Shown: piece after piece, positions 19,753 to 28,599 of the stretch
Layout of the letters: every line of letters starts with the position of its first letter
Position numbering within the stretch: position 1 is the stretch's first letter
Assembly (NCBI GenBank): GCA_905221605.1
Contig: CAJNDS010002484.1
Coordinates: 238,188 to 302,187 of the forward strand
Reading direction: 5' to 3'
Length of the DNA: 64,000 nt
Source: Symbiodinium natans
Taxonomy: Eukaryota > Sar > Dinophyceae > Suessiales > Symbiodiniaceae
Made by a program: the position numbers and the translations under genes
The notes under the pieces: model-generated
The model's input: the letters and a program-made list of their open reading frames with translations, nothing else
Databases searched by the model: none
What the model was told of the DNA's origin: nothing

Positions 19753-22067
19753 GTGTACATATGTGTATATATATATGTATATAAATTTCCATGCCCGTGC
19801 CAGGACCGTGAAAAAGAGGTGTTGGGCTCGGCGGCGCGCGGATGCGAAGACATGTGTTCCCCCGCACTTTCTCAGAAGGAGATGTAGGATCCAAGCACCC
19901 TAAGTAAGGTTATAAGTATAATTCCCCAGTAGGATCCAAGCATCCTGAGTAAGGTCATTGTGTATAGTTCCCCAGTAGGATCCAAGCACCCAAAGTAAGG
20001 TTATCAGTATAGTTCACCGGTAGGATGCAAGTACCCTAAGTAAGGATACAAGTATAGTTCCCCTACGTGTAGCTGTCCATGAACCTCCAAGTACGAGAAG
20101 TAGGATTCTGAACCCTAAGCACCCTGAGCCCGAAGCCGAAATCGAGGTCATCAGCTCGGTGAAGAAGATCTTCCAGGTAGCTGACCACGACCAGAGCGGC
20201 TCCTCTCCCAGCATTGGGGCTTTCGGGCCCGTGGGTTTGAGAGACGGTCCCCAAACCCCAAACCTAAACCCTAAACCCTAAGCCCTAAACCCTAAACCCT
20301 GAACCCTGAACCCTGAAGACCTCGGGAGGCTTTCGGGGTTTGGCCGGTAGCCCTTGCCGGCCCATAGAAGACGCTCACGAGCCCCCCAAACTCCAAGGCC
20401 CAAACCCTAGACCCCAAACCCGAAACCCGAAACCCTAAACCCTAAAACCCTGAAACCCTAGAACCCTAAAACCCCAAACCCCTAACCAAAACCTACGCAA
20501 GCGAGCGAGGTCTTGGTGCCCACGACTGTGCTCTTCTAGTTTACGGCTAGGAGGTCTTGAAGCGTATTTTAGGCCTTGCAGGGCCCATGGGGTTTTGGTT
20601 TAGTGCTTAAGTTCTTAGGGTTTCGTGAGCAGGGACCTCAACCTGAAACCGCCCCCAAAACCCTATGCCCCAGCACCTAATCCCAAGCCCCTGCATCGCT
20701 GGTGCTCAGCTGGGGATCTTCCAAGGTGTTCTCACCTGGAGCGAGTTTTCCAAAACGCACGAGTCCCGGCATCGCTTGCAGATGGTGGAAGGTTTTGGGG
20801 ATTTGGCTTGAGGGTGCACAAGGGTGTTCGTGTTGATGTTCTGAAGTGGCTTCTGCTAAGCCAGATGCATCTTATCAGCATCTTATCAGGCACCTTGTTC
20901 CGGGCTGCACCGCCTGAGCGACCCTGAACAAACAGCCCCTGCTGTTCAATGCGTCCTCCAAGAGGCTTGGTGCACAGTTGCTAAGGTTGGAGGAGCCGGC
21001 AAACCTCAAGTACTTCGGCAGTCTTGGCATCAATGCGAGCGAGGTACCTGTGGGGGTTTACCAAAATACGGGACCCCTAATATGCACCCCCAAAGAGTGG
21101 GATTCCCTGAGAATAAGGACCCCAAAACCCCGATGTGGACATCTGGCCATTGTCTGAGTCAAGCTCCAATGCGGAATTCGGAGCCAGACCGTGCCAGCCA
21201 ATGTCACAAAACCCACCTCAAACACAAGCTTGCAAGTCACTCGGAATTCTACACCCTAAAACCCCCCAAGCTTCCAAAATCAAAATCACTGCTCGCAGGC
21301 TCGGGGCCTCTTTGGCCTGCTCGACGCGGACGAATCTGGCAGCGTAAGCCTGCAGGACATGTGTGGGTGTTGTCGTCGCCGTGGTCGTCGTCGCCGTCAT
21401 CGTCGTCGTCGTCGTCGTGGTGGCGGTGGTGGTGGCGGCGGCGGCAGTGGTGGTCGTCGTCGTTGGTGGTCGTCGTCGTGGTGGTAGTGGTGGTCGTCGT
21501 CGTTGTCGTGGTGGTCGTCGTCGTCGTGGTGGTAGTGGTGGTGGTCGTCGTCGTGGTGGTGGTGGTTGTCGTCGTTGTGGTCGTGGTCGTCGTGGTGCGT
21601 CGTCGTGGTGCGTCGTCGCCGTCGTGGTCGTCGCCACCGTGGTCACCGTCGTGGTCGTCGTCGTGGTCGCGGTCGTCGTCGCTGTCGTCGGTCCGTCCGT
21701 GCGTCCGTCAGTCCGTCCGTTCCTCAACCCTGAAACCGACGTACTCACTGATTCAGTCTAAGGTTAGAGATTGATCGTCACCTTCCCTCTCGCACGAGCA
21801 CATCTACACTTTCATCGCCCCTCCTAGATGATTAGACCCTTAGGCCTAACACCCAAAACTGCGCAAGCAAGTGGCCCTTGTTCCAAAAACTTAAGACAGA
21901 CGCCCAAAACCCAAACCTAAACCCTAAACCCGAAACCCTAAAAAAAACCCAAACCCTAAACCCTAGACCCTAAACCCCAAGGCCCCAATAAGACCTTGCC
22001 AGGAGTTCATGCAAGGCTGCTTGCGCCTTCGGGGCCAAGCGAAGGCTATTGACATGGCCACCTTGAT
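15479..22067 (+). CDS. Voltage-gated cation channel with tandem EF-hands (whole gene, exons 15479-22067)
   Basis: Nineteen short exons join in frame into one six-transmembrane channel domain followed by two EF-hands, about 330 residues as assembled. It would sit in a membrane, open on depolarisation, conduct cations and sense calcium on the cytoplasmic side. S4 carries six Arg at every third position; the pore has TGGVDW; S6 ends NVVTGVF; both EF loops have full 12-residue ligand sets. It is a single-domain channel, so four subunits are expected. This architecture is well known in dinoflagellate genomes. Donors are a mix of GT, GC and GA, and every chosen exon start is G. The N-terminus before S1 and the C-terminus after 22067 are not defined. 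Joins at 17220, 18194 and 19555 and the start at 20147 are the least certain. Confidence 0.9.
15705..15770. repeat. Short segment duplicated at 16047
   Basis: ctgcaggcttccaaagtgac at about 15705 and ctgcaggcttcccaagtgag at about 16047 belong to a roughly 60-bp diverged direct duplication inside the S1-S2 intron. Each includes an acceptor-like ctgcag|g. Confidence 0.65.
15788..16013. repeat. Telomeric tracts in both orientations inside the S1-S2 intron
   Basis: TTTAGGG/TTCAGGG units at 15788-15838, then CCCTAAA/CCCTGAA units at 15888-16013. Opposite orientation within one intron permits a stem. Confidence 0.95.
16337..16379 (+). CDS. Channel exon: S2, first part
   Basis: cgcaag|GAG to GCTC|gtctt. 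Encodes EPEVFSIIEKIFAA, the start of S2. It joins in phase to the S1 exon, giving a very short S1-S2 loop. Confidence 0.8.
16694..16729 (+). CDS. Channel exon: S2, second part
   Basis: cttag|GC to CGCG|gctga (GC donor). Encodes ELCLRLFGKGR, matching the usual ELxLRLF end of S2. The assembled S2 is a few residues shorter than typical, so one small exon between may be missing. Confidence 0.8.
16800..16833 (+). CDS. Channel exon: S2-S3 loop
   Basis: gagcag|GT to TGGAA|gtgcc. Encodes FVGFYCGAEW; with the next exon it reads EWKWAVFDS, the usual W-x-x-FD entry to S3. Confidence 0.85.
16999..17028 (+). CDS. Channel exon: S3, first part (30 nt)
   Basis: ccgag|G to GTCGG|gtgcg. Encodes WAVFDSIIV with the conserved FD of S3. 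Confidence 0.85.
17160..17220 (+). CDS. Channel exon: S3, second part
   Basis: aagcag|G to CTCATG|gaccc (GA donor inferred). Encodes LQVIEEVSTLAATALSPGLM, continuing S3 in frame from the previous exon. Confidence 0.75.
17460..17622. repeat. Telomeric tract (CCCTAAA)n
   Basis: About 20 units including CCCTAAG and CCCTGAA variants, in the intron just before the S4 exon. Confidence 0.97.
17643..17704 (+). CDS. Channel exon: S3-S4 loop and start of S4
   Basis: ccaag|GTG to CTCCG|gcgcg (GC donor). Encodes GSEAAQGSNLGFMRVMRIL with the first voltage-sensor arginines. Confidence 0.85.
17872..17932 (+). CDS. Channel exon: rest of S4 and S4-S5 linker
   Basis: gcgcag|G to ACTATG|gtggg. With the previous exon it gives RVMRILRLLRIIRLVR, six Arg spaced by three, then LLQFVNELRTM. 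This is the voltage sensor. Confidence 0.9.
18006..18083 (+). CDS. Channel exon: S5
   Basis: cgcag|GTG to ATCGGA|gccat (GC donor). Encodes VMSIVGSMRSLAW, then TVVLMLLIKYIIG, the S4-S5 linker end and S5. The 73-nt intron before it is GT-AG. Confidence 0.9.
18171..18194 (+). CDS. Channel exon: end of S5 (24 nt)
   Basis: gctcag|GTT to ATTGCA|gacac (GA donor inferred). Encodes VYLCGLIA and joins S5 to the pore region in phase. The boundary is less certain than for its neighbours. Confidence 0.6.
18844..18897 (+). CDS. Channel exon: pore turret and pore helix
   Basis: ttcag|GAG to TACCAG|gcacg (GC donor). Encodes ELVEYYGSLPRAVLTLYQ, the segment leading into the pore loop. Confidence 0.9.
19157..19228 (+). 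CDS. Channel exon: selectivity filter
   Basis: ttgcag|GCC to ATGACG|gtggc. Encodes AMTGGVDWNDLSKPLETSI. T-G-G-V-D-W is the filter region; the Asp suggests a cation pore, but selectivity cannot be read from sequence alone. Confidence 0.92.
19345..19371 (+). CDS. Channel exon: start of S6 (27 nt)
   Basis: actcag|GTC to TTTGCG|gacgg (GA donor). Encodes only VFALYVAFA, and both joins stay in phase 0. Confidence 0.8.
19487..19555 (+). CDS. Channel exon: S6 gate and post-S6
   Basis: ttgcag|GTT. Encodes VLAMMNVVTGVFVESALG, then SAREA. The S6 Asn and the VVTGVFVESA end are typical of these channels. End placed at a GA donor; a GC donor at about 19562 is an alternative. Confidence 0.88.
19675..19785. 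repeat. (TA)n microsatellite
   Basis: tatata array with gtata interruptions. Confidence 0.97.
19884..20064. repeat. 45-bp tandem repeat, four copies
   Basis: Units starting gtaggatccaag at 19884, 19929, 19975 and 20020 (period 45-46 bp). The array runs into catgaacctccaag (about 20080), the right end of element family b, so the element may contain the array. Confidence 0.85.
20147..20198 (+). CDS. Channel exon: EF-hand 1, first half
   Basis: Encodes VISSVKKIFQVADHDQS and ends AGCG before a GC donor. Acceptor taken at atcgag|GTC, but the frame is open upstream to about 20128. Confidence 0.85.
20255..20490. repeat. Telomeric tracts (CCCTAAA)n, degenerate
   Basis: Two blocks (20255-20315 and 20402-20490) with CCCGAAA, CCCTGAA and CCCTAAAA variants. 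Confidence 0.9.
20726..20756 (+). CDS. Channel exon: EF-hand 1, second half (31 nt)
   Basis: ccaag|GT to AAAAC|gcacg (GC donor). Encodes VLTWSEFSK. With the previous exon the loop is DHDQSGVLTWSE: D1, D3, S5, G6, L8, E12, complete. Confidence 0.88.
20986..21043 (+). CDS. Channel exon: linker between EF-hands
   Basis: ctaag|G to AGCGAG|gtacc. Encodes LEEPANLKYFGSLGINASE, closely resembling the inter-EF segment of dinoflagellate EF-hand channels. Confidence 0.88.
21299..21355 (+). CDS. Channel exon: EF-hand 2 loop
   Basis: ctcgcag|GCT to CTGCAG|gacat (GA donor). Encodes ARGLFGLLDADESGSVSLQ. The loop completes as DADESGSVSLQE with E12 from the next exon. Confidence 0.9.
21363..21725. repeat. 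GTC/GTG trinucleotide array
   Basis: Over 350 bp of gtc/gtg/gcg triplets within the intron; poly-Val/Arg/Ser/Thr frames are artefacts. Confidence 0.95.
22003..22067 (+). CDS. Channel exon: EF-hand 2, second half
   Basis: ttgccag|GAG to TTGAT|gctct (GC donor). Encodes EFMQGCLRLRGQAKAIDMAT. The GCLRLRG-AKAID motif directly follows EF-hand 2 in this channel family. Last channel exon assigned with confidence. Confidence 0.9.
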
Positions 22068-22079
22068 GCTCTTTGGCGG

Positions 22080-22980
22080 CACTTCTTCTACATAAATGCC
22101 ATATATACAAGTTTTTACGTGAAGTCGGCATGAATAAGTAAATATTCATATAAACAAACAAAGCAATAAATCAATCGACAGTTTTATATACGTATATATA
22201 TATATATATACACACAGCAGAATGTGTAGAGTATTCTTCTCCGAGCGTGACCCTTTTCTGGTTGGGTTTGGAGGCCCCAGCCACGTTTCGGGGGGCTGGG
22301 GCTCCAAACCCTAAACCCTAAACCCTAAACCCAAAACCCTAAACCCGAAACCCGAAACCCGAAACCCTAAACCAACCCTCCGCAAATCCTGGTCGAGCAG
22401 TTGCGATCTCTTCGACCCAAGCTGCCATGGCTTGGGCTTCGGTGACTAATCCTTAAACCCTAAACCCTAAACCCCGAACGTTAACCCCTCAAGCATCACA
22501 AAAAGCCCTCAAAAAACACTCCTTAACCCCACAGAGCACAGACACCAGAACAAACTCCTCGACCCACAAAGCGCAGGTACCAGAACAAGCGCATCGTTGG
22601 ACTCCCAGCTCCGCTCAGGGGCAATGTCTCCAGATTTGTTTTTCCATCAGCGCTGTGTGGTTGCAGCAGACAGAGGGGTTAGACGGGACTGCTTCTGGTG
22701 ACGACTATTTTTCATGTTCCCTCTGAACTTCGGATGAAATTTCCGCTGTTGCCTTCATGTTGAGAAAGCCTACAAGATGTTTGCTTGTTTAGCTATGTCG
22801 TGCAGGTGACGCCACTGGATGCATGCTTGTCAGAGAAAGCCACCACCTACAAGAAAAGTCGGTTTGCAAATGCTTCACACCCCATACTCAAGTCGGGTTG
22901 CAAGTAGGGTGGCTCTACTTGGAACCCTATTTAGGGCAGGTAAAGCTGTAACCCTACTTCTATCAGATTCTATCTGTTGC
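22080..22980. other. Intronic/unassigned, telomeric tract at 22305-22375
   Basis: Contains a (TA)n stretch (22190-22210), CCCTAAA/CCCGAAA tracts at 22305-22375 and 22452-22480, and no convincing exon. Confidence 0.4.
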
Positions 22981-23007
22981 AACCATGACCCACGAACCTT
23001 CAAACAG

Positions 23008-23052
23008 GTCTTCTGGCTTCAAGACAGGCTGGAACGCTTGGAGGAGAGCCTG
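23008..23052 (+). CDS. Possible coiled-coil exon, maybe channel C-terminus
   Basis: aacag|GTC to AGCCTG|gcacc. Encodes VFWLQDRLERLEESL. A coiled coil after the EF-hands would fit the channel, but phase with 22067 needs another exon between. Confidence 0.45.
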
Positions 23053-23286
23053 GCACCTACCACGGCAAAGTCCCACAAACTCCCTGCAGCTGCTTTTTTG
23101 GTGTGTAGTGTTCAGCCGCGGCCGAGTAGCGTCTGATTCTGCCGACCCTGAAGATACACTCTTAATTGAAGGCATGAGGGGCCCGGCATAGCAAGATCTT
23201 AGCACTTGCCTAAAGGCCTGGACCCCAATCTCTTCCTGTGCCGAGGCTTGCACACGGACAGCTTCGGCAAGGCATCCTGCGCCCGT

Positions 23287-23580
23287 TTAGGGTTTAGGGT
23301 TTAGAGTTTAGGGTTTAGGGTTTAGGGTTCAGGGTCCTTCAGGGTTGAGCTGCATGTGAGTGCAAAGACCGTCTGGGCAGGTCGTACCGTACAAGAGGAA
23401 CAGCTCGGGCGCCAAGGCCCCCAGCGCAAGGGGTCTAAGGCCTTGGCTCCCCCCTAAGCCCTAAACCCGAAACCCAAAACCCTAAACCCTAAACCCTAAA
23501 CCCTTGTCAACCCAAACCCTAAACCCGAAACCCGAAACCCTAAACCCTAAACCCTAAACCCTTGTCAAAACCCTAAATGA
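23287..23580. repeat. Telomeric tracts, G-strand then C-strand
   Basis: TTTAGGG at 23287-23335; CCCTAAA/CCCGAAA at 23458-23572. Confidence 0.95.
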
Positions 23581-23791
23581 ACATGTTTGAAGCTTGGGCA
23601 AAGAAACATGATGCATATTATCATAAACATTACATGGTTCACAAATATTATATGATCGCTGAAAAATTTTGTTGTCTCCTTAAACCCTAATCCCGACTCT
23701 CAAACAAGTTTAGGGTTTAGGGTTTAGGGGTTATAGGGGTTTAGATTTGGCGTGAACCTTGAAGCTCCTGAAGCCTCTCTCAAACCCCCTG

Positions 23792-23935
23792 CTCGGAGGT
23801 TCACGGGTAGTCAGAAGTAGGGTTACAAGTAGGGCAGCTCTCATCATAACCTGTTTCATCCTCACTACTGGTACTGATAAGTACTGTAGCTCCTGGACCC
23901 TAAACCCAACTTAAACTACCCGTGAACCTCCAAGT
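23792..23935. mobile_element. Inverted-repeat element, family b
   Basis: Left end cggaggttcacgggtagt and right end actacccgtgaacctccaag are reverse complements. A telomeric fragment (accctaaaccc) lies inside. Confidence 0.85.
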
Positions 23936-24501
23936 AACCCACCGGGAAGGCCCCCCCCCAAAGCCACCTGCGAGGCGGGTGCCGTCGTCAAGACCTGGAT
24001 GGAACTTACCAACGAGCACAGACCAGCAGGCCCTGAACCCGACCCTAAGAACCCTAAGAACCTTAAAAACCCCAGAATCCCAAACCCTAAACTCTAAAAA
24101 TCCTACCTTCGAAGGTCTGAGAACCCGCAAGCCCCCCCAAAGCCCAAAATTCCAGGGCTGCACGTGAGTTTCTGGAGTCGGAGGGTCGTGGTTCAGGGTT
24201 TAGGGTTTAGGGTTTGGGGTTTAGGGCTCAGGGGCTCGCCCCTTCCCTCATGCAGGACACCAGGTCCCCGATCCCGATGCCCTGAACTCTCAGAGTCAGA
24301 AGGCCCAAGCCCAAAATCTCAGTACCCCCAGCCCCTGCAGGGGTTAGAGTGTGGGCAGAATGCCATGCGACCGGCCCGTGACATCGACCGTTGGTTCAGC
24401 TTATTTACATACCTGTTTCAGAATTAATTAAGGAGCCAGAAGGAGCAGGGTTGAGGTTTAAGGGTTCAGGGTGCAGTTCCGCTGCGATGCTCCTTGTGCA
24501 G

Positions 24502-24588
24502 GCAGGAAGTCGCGGGCTGGGAGCAAGTGAGACGGAAGTGAGAGCGCTTGCACGGACTCGTCACCTGCAGCAGCTTCAATTTCAGAAG
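24502..24588 (+). CDS. Exon, coiled-coil unknown protein
   Basis: gtgcag|GCA to CAGAAG|gtgagg. Encodes GLGASETEVRALARTRHLQQ, then LQFQK. Good boundaries and phase 0; function unknown, could still be the channel C-terminus. Confidence 0.6.
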
Positions 24589-24884
24589 GTGAGGTCCTAG
24601 CGCGCCGTGTCAGACACTCCAAAGCAAGGGATGCCGGGCGAGCACGGCGTACATGTTGCTGTCTTTATGTAATAAGGGTTTTTTTATCAGGTTTTATCGG
24701 GTTTTATAGTGATGTTTTAGGCTTGAGACGTGTGTATGTCGGACAGGATGGCCAAGTAGCCGCCGTCGGTTTAGACTCTGACCATGACAGTAGCTCAGAT
24801 TGTCAGGAGCAGCCACATGCCACAGTAACCGTTCTCGTGGAAAGTGTAAGCCTGACTTCATCAGCATCTTGAGCGTGCCATCAC

Positions 24885-25035
24885 TTGATGCACGACTGTG
24901 TCAAGCGCGCTAGTCTTCACCAAGCAGCGGCACCGGTGTCTGTTTCTTCCAAGAAGACAAGACGTGCTTCAATTAGCACGCTGCAGAGAGCCCACCTGCC
25001 AAACAGTCTTACCAAGCCTCACAGGGCTAGCGGCA
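24885..25035 (+). CDS. Possible exon, basic Ser/Ala-rich
   Basis: Frame reads KRASLHQAAAPVSVSSKKTR, then RASISTLQRAHLPNSLTKPH. Low-complexity basic stretch, boundaries not fixed. Confidence 0.4.
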
Positions 25036-25311
25036 GTGGGTCCTGCAGCGTGTGGTGTGACATTTTTGTGTTGTCGGCTCGGTTGCTGCTTCACCCGTGC
25101 AACTGCATGTCCCTGCGTATGATGCCATGACCTGCCCATCTAGCTCAACTGCTTGCGAGGCTTTCCAGTGATGGGTGAGATGCACGCCATTTTTTCTGGC
25201 GCAAAATTTGGGTGTGTTGCCCACATGGTGCGCTGTGTTGTCGAGTTATGTTGCCCTGATGCTGGCAACTCTAGCATCAGGCACCTTTGCCTGCACCATC
25301 CTGCACCACAG

Positions 25312-25395
25312 GGTTCTCTAAGAGAATCTGCATTATTGGACTCTTATGCCGTCGGGGCCCTTGAATCAAGCTTCTCAGCTGAGAAAGACGAGAAC
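25312..25395 (+). CDS. Exon, unknown protein
   Basis: accacag|GGT to GAGAAC|gtaagt, a canonical donor. Encodes GSLRESALLDSYAVGALESS, then FSAEKDEN, in phase 0. Confidence 0.6.
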
Positions 25396-25507
25396 GTAAG
25401 TCTGGGGGCCTCCCGACGCAATCCGTGATTTTTATAAGTTCGCCTGTAGCGTTGTAAGCCGAGAGCTGTGAGGGTTTTTTTGGGGGGCACATCCAGGACC
25501 CAAACTG

Positions 25508-25592
25508 CAACCCTAAACCCTAAACCCTAAACCCTAAACCCTAAACCCTAAACCCTAAACCCTAAACCCTAAACCCTAAACCCTAAACCCTT
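25508..25592. repeat. Telomeric tract (CCCTAAA)n
   Basis: Twelve near-perfect units immediately upstream of the exon at 25597. Confidence 0.97.
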
Positions 25593-25596
25593 CGAG

Positions 25597-25665
25597 GGGA
25601 AGGCTCACAGCTCCCGGCAGGCCCTGCTCATCACCACGAACATGGTGCCGGCCATGCTCTCAAGA
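25597..25665 (+). CDS. Exon, unknown protein
   Basis: ttcgag|GGG to TCAAGA|gcccc (GC donor). Encodes KAHSSRQALLITTNMVPAML. It lies between a CCCTAAA and a TTTAGGG tract. Confidence 0.55.
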
Positions 25666-25671
25666 GCCCCC

Positions 25672-25740
25672 GGTTTAGGGTTTAGGGTTTAGGGTTAGGG
25701 TTTAGGGTTTAGGGTTTAGGGTTTAGGGTTTAGGGTTTAA
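25672..25740. repeat. Telomeric tract (TTTAGGG)n
   Basis: Nine units just downstream of the exon at 25597-25665. Confidence 0.97.
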
Positions 25741-26014
25741 GGGCTGCAGGTCATATGAGCTACCTTGTTATTACTTGGGTGGCAAGTCCAAGACTGCCAC
25801 CCCTGCGCAGACCCCTCGAGACCCAGCGGGCCTGGCTCGGTTGGGATGCATGTAAGAAAGCAGCTGCAGGCTTAGGGTTTAGGGCTCAAGGTTTAGGGTT
25901 TAGGGTTTGATGTGATGGCGATGAAGGTGGTGTTGGTGACGGTGGTGATGACGACTATGAAGTTGTGCGAGGCTGCGTGCAATTCTTGGTGCAAGCTGGT
26001 TCATATGCTGCCAG

Positions 26015-26095
26015 GCACTGGTGTCCAAGCAGAATCACGGTCATCAAAGGAAGCCCAAAAAGACACGCTGACACCCAGCATGCTGAACCTTTGCA
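26015..26095 (+). CDS. Possible exon, unknown protein
   Basis: tgccag|GC opens TGVQAESRSSKEAQKDTLTP, then SMLNLC. A second possible segment lies at about 26240-26301 (VYLAIAALADGVRPPAA). Confidence 0.4.
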
Positions 26096-26709
26096 GACAT
26101 GCAGCTGCTCACAGTTTAATGCTGCAGAACACCTACTGACTGGTGATTGTGCACGTGTGAGGTTGACAACTTGGCGCGTTGGCCTGTACAGCCCTTGATC
26201 AGATGTGGCACGTGCACGGCGTGCTGGATTTCCTGCGATTCGATTGAGCCAGTATACCTGGCCATAGCTGCCCTAGCGGATGGAGTTCGGCCCCCAGCTG
26301 CAGGGGTTGCGGGACATGGGATTTCAGTCAGTTTGGGCGTGCTTTAGGGTTTCAAGGATCAAGGTGAAAGGGGCTCAGGTGTGGGAGTCTTAGACCGTGG
26401 AACATACGGGGTTTTTACGTGAGTGAGCAACGCTATGTGCATGTTGAGTTTGGCAGGCTTGGGTGCATGCGTATCATTCTAAGGGATCGCTGCTGTGTTT
26501 GGGTCAAGCAAGCTGTGAGCCAAATCGGCAGCAGCTAACATTTGACCCACCCTCCCTTCCCTTGTTGGTGACTCGGCCTCCGGTGGAGTCCCCCAGTCAT
26601 CCAAGGATTGCGCAGAGTCTGCGACGCTGCTAGGTAGTTTTTCCTGCCCTTGTCAGCCCTCGGAGTGACTGAGGGGCTGGGTTGGGTGGGTGTGTCCCAA
26701 CCTGGGCAG

Positions 26710-26812
26710 GCTGCACCTGCTGACACCGTGGAGTCGGTGCAGGTGTATATGCCTAGCGGTATAAACCCAAAGCATATCTCGCAGGGCGAGTTGCGGACCA
26801 TGAGGCGATGCG
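26710..26812 (+). CDS. Possible exon, unknown protein
   Basis: gggcag|GCT opens AAPADTVESVQVYMPSGINP, then KHISQGELRTMRRCG. The end is uncertain. Confidence 0.45.
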
Positions 26813-26879
26813 GGAGGAGAAAAGGGGGAAGTCGCCATGAATGCTGAATAGCCAGTCAGTACTGATAGCGTCGCTGGAA

Positions 26880-27160
26880 TGTAAATTCTCACCGGCCGAC
26901 ACCGACCCTTCTGGGGACAAAGTGCGAGAGCATCAATGTTCGCAAAAATCACCAAAATCCGACGCGCGCTACAGATCCATGCTGCGACGTGAATGTCGGA
27001 CCCAGCCAGGCAGACTGAATGCCTGCCAGTATCGCAGACCCTACGTGATTCGAGGTCGGGCCAATGAATCCGGTGGGTTCCACTCATGGGATGTTTTGAC
27101 TCGCGTGCTGGATGGTCGGTTTAACGCATTCCCTAAGCACACCTTCGGCCCTACTTGGAG
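26880..27160 (+). CDS. Long exon-like frame, unknown protein
   Basis: Uninterrupted basic frame (SDARYRSMLRRECRTQPGRL, RRPYVIRGRANESGGFHSWD, FNAFPKHTFGPTW) ending exactly where the left end of a family b element begins (tggag|gatcatggg, GA donor). The 5' boundary is not seen. Confidence 0.5.
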
Positions 27161-27262
27161 GATCATGGGTAGTTAGAAGTAAGGTTTCCTGTAAGTATCA
27201 AGTCGTGTCTATATCTCCCTTGCTTAGAACCCCACGTATCTCTACCCAAAATGAACCTCCAG
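27152..27262. mobile_element. Inverted-repeat element, family b, at an exon edge
   Basis: Left end ctacttggaggatcatgggt; right end tctacccaaaatgaacctcc + ag. It may itself be the intron between 27160 and the next exon. Confidence 0.7.
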
Positions 27263-27290
27263 GAAGACCCCTTCTCCATTGCACTGCGAG

Positions 27291-27365
27291 GTCCTTCCTC
27301 CGTGCCGTCGGCTTGGCTCCCGCGGAGGGGACACCGCTGTGCGAGATGCTGCTGGGCCGCAATTC
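27291..27365 (+). CDS. Exon after the family b element, unknown protein
   Basis: ctgcgag|G opens SFLRAVGLAPAEGTPLCEML, then LGRN, in phase with TGGAG at 27160. The acceptor at 27262 (the element end) is an alternative that uses another open frame. Confidence 0.45.
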
Positions 27366-27544
27366 GCCCCGAGCGTGTGAGCCAACGCCAGGGTTGACGG
27401 TTTCGTAGGGCTTACGTGAAAGTGCAGGGGCGGTTTGAAGCAGGGCTTTGTGTTACATGTATCCTGAAGAAGGCTATATTCCGGTTACCCTACTTGCAAC
27501 CACACTTGTAGCTACCCAAATGAACCTCCAAGTAAGAGTGGTTT

Positions 27545-27640
27545 ACCCAAAGTCCTAAATCCTAAACCCTAAACCCTAAACCTTAAACCTTAAACCCTAG
27601 ACCCTAAACCCTAAACCCTAACCCTAAACCCCTAAACCAA
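27545..27640. repeat. Telomeric tract (CCCTAAA)n
   Basis: Units with CCTTAAA variants, upstream of the exon at 27670. Confidence 0.95.
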
Positions 27641-27669
27641 CCCTCCAAGCACCGCCCTGGCTTTGGGAG

Positions 27670-27726
27670 GTCCGTGACATCGCGGCGGAGGCCCAACGCC
27701 GCCGTTTCCTCGGCCCGCCTTGGAGG
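27670..27726 (+). CDS. Exon, unknown protein
   Basis: ttgggag|GTC to TGGAGG|gtttc. Encodes VRDIAAEAQRRRFLGPPW, flanked by CCCTAAA (left) and TTTAGGG (right, 27747-27782). Confidence 0.5.
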
Positions 27727-28459
27727 GTTTCAGGATCTTTCAGCGGTTTAGGGTTTAGGGTTTAGGGTTTAGGGTTTAGGGGTTTTGAGGAGGCCTCAGG
27801 GGTTTCAGGGGCTTCAAGGCTTCCAGGGGCTTTTAGGGTTTCAGGGGTTTAAAATTCACGGGGTTTCAGGGGGCTCAAAGAGTTCCACGGGCTTGTAGGG
27901 TTTCAAGGGTTAACATTCATAGGGGTTTCAGGGTTTAGGGTTTCGGCCTGAAGTGATCTTTGCGATGGCTTCAGCGTGCTGGGCGGAAGCAATGCAAGTT
28001 GAGGATCCCACGGTGCGGCCTGGTCCATGACACACAATCCCTCAACAAGTTCTCGAAAAGTCGCTAGCGCTGACCTTGGACCCGACAAACTGATCGTGGT
28101 CCTGACTGCACCGTTCAAGCGTCGTCGGCACGTCATTGAGTGCTGTAGCACGGTGCCCTACTGAAAGTTCCTCCCGAGATGCCTGCAAATATCCCCGTGC
28201 AGAGACCTTCTGGGCTGTGGCTTTAGGGTTTGCAGGGTGTTCGGGTTTATAGGGTTTCAGGGCTTGGAAGGTCTCAGGGCCTGGAGTTCGGTCTACTTCT
28301 CAGTCGCAAACCGATGCAAGGCCCCTGCAAGCCTGAAGACCCTCAAGCCCAAGCAACTCCCCCGCCCAGGATCCCAAGTCCTTGTCTCTCCAGGAGTCCC
28401 CGCGGCTTTGAGGGTTTGCTTCAGCCCCGAAATATTGCAGCTCGTACCTCCGAGCCCTA

Positions 28460-28598
28460 CTTGGAGTTCATGATACTTATTAACTAGTTATAACTGTACC
28501 TAGAACTGTACTTATCGCCATATTAGGGCACTTAAGGGGCTTACAAGTGGCTTATAAGTACAGTTATGATTCGTTAATATGTGCCATGAACCTCCAAG
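28460..28598. mobile_element. Inverted-repeat element, family b
   Basis: Left end tacttggagttcatg, right end catgaacctccaag, with an inner ataactgtac repeat. Confidence 0.8.
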
Positions 28599-28599
28599 C

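Noticed and set aside
21082-21774. 230-residue Val/Ser/Trp frame
   Set aside because: GTC/GTG triplet array inside a channel intron; only 21299-21355 in another frame is coding.
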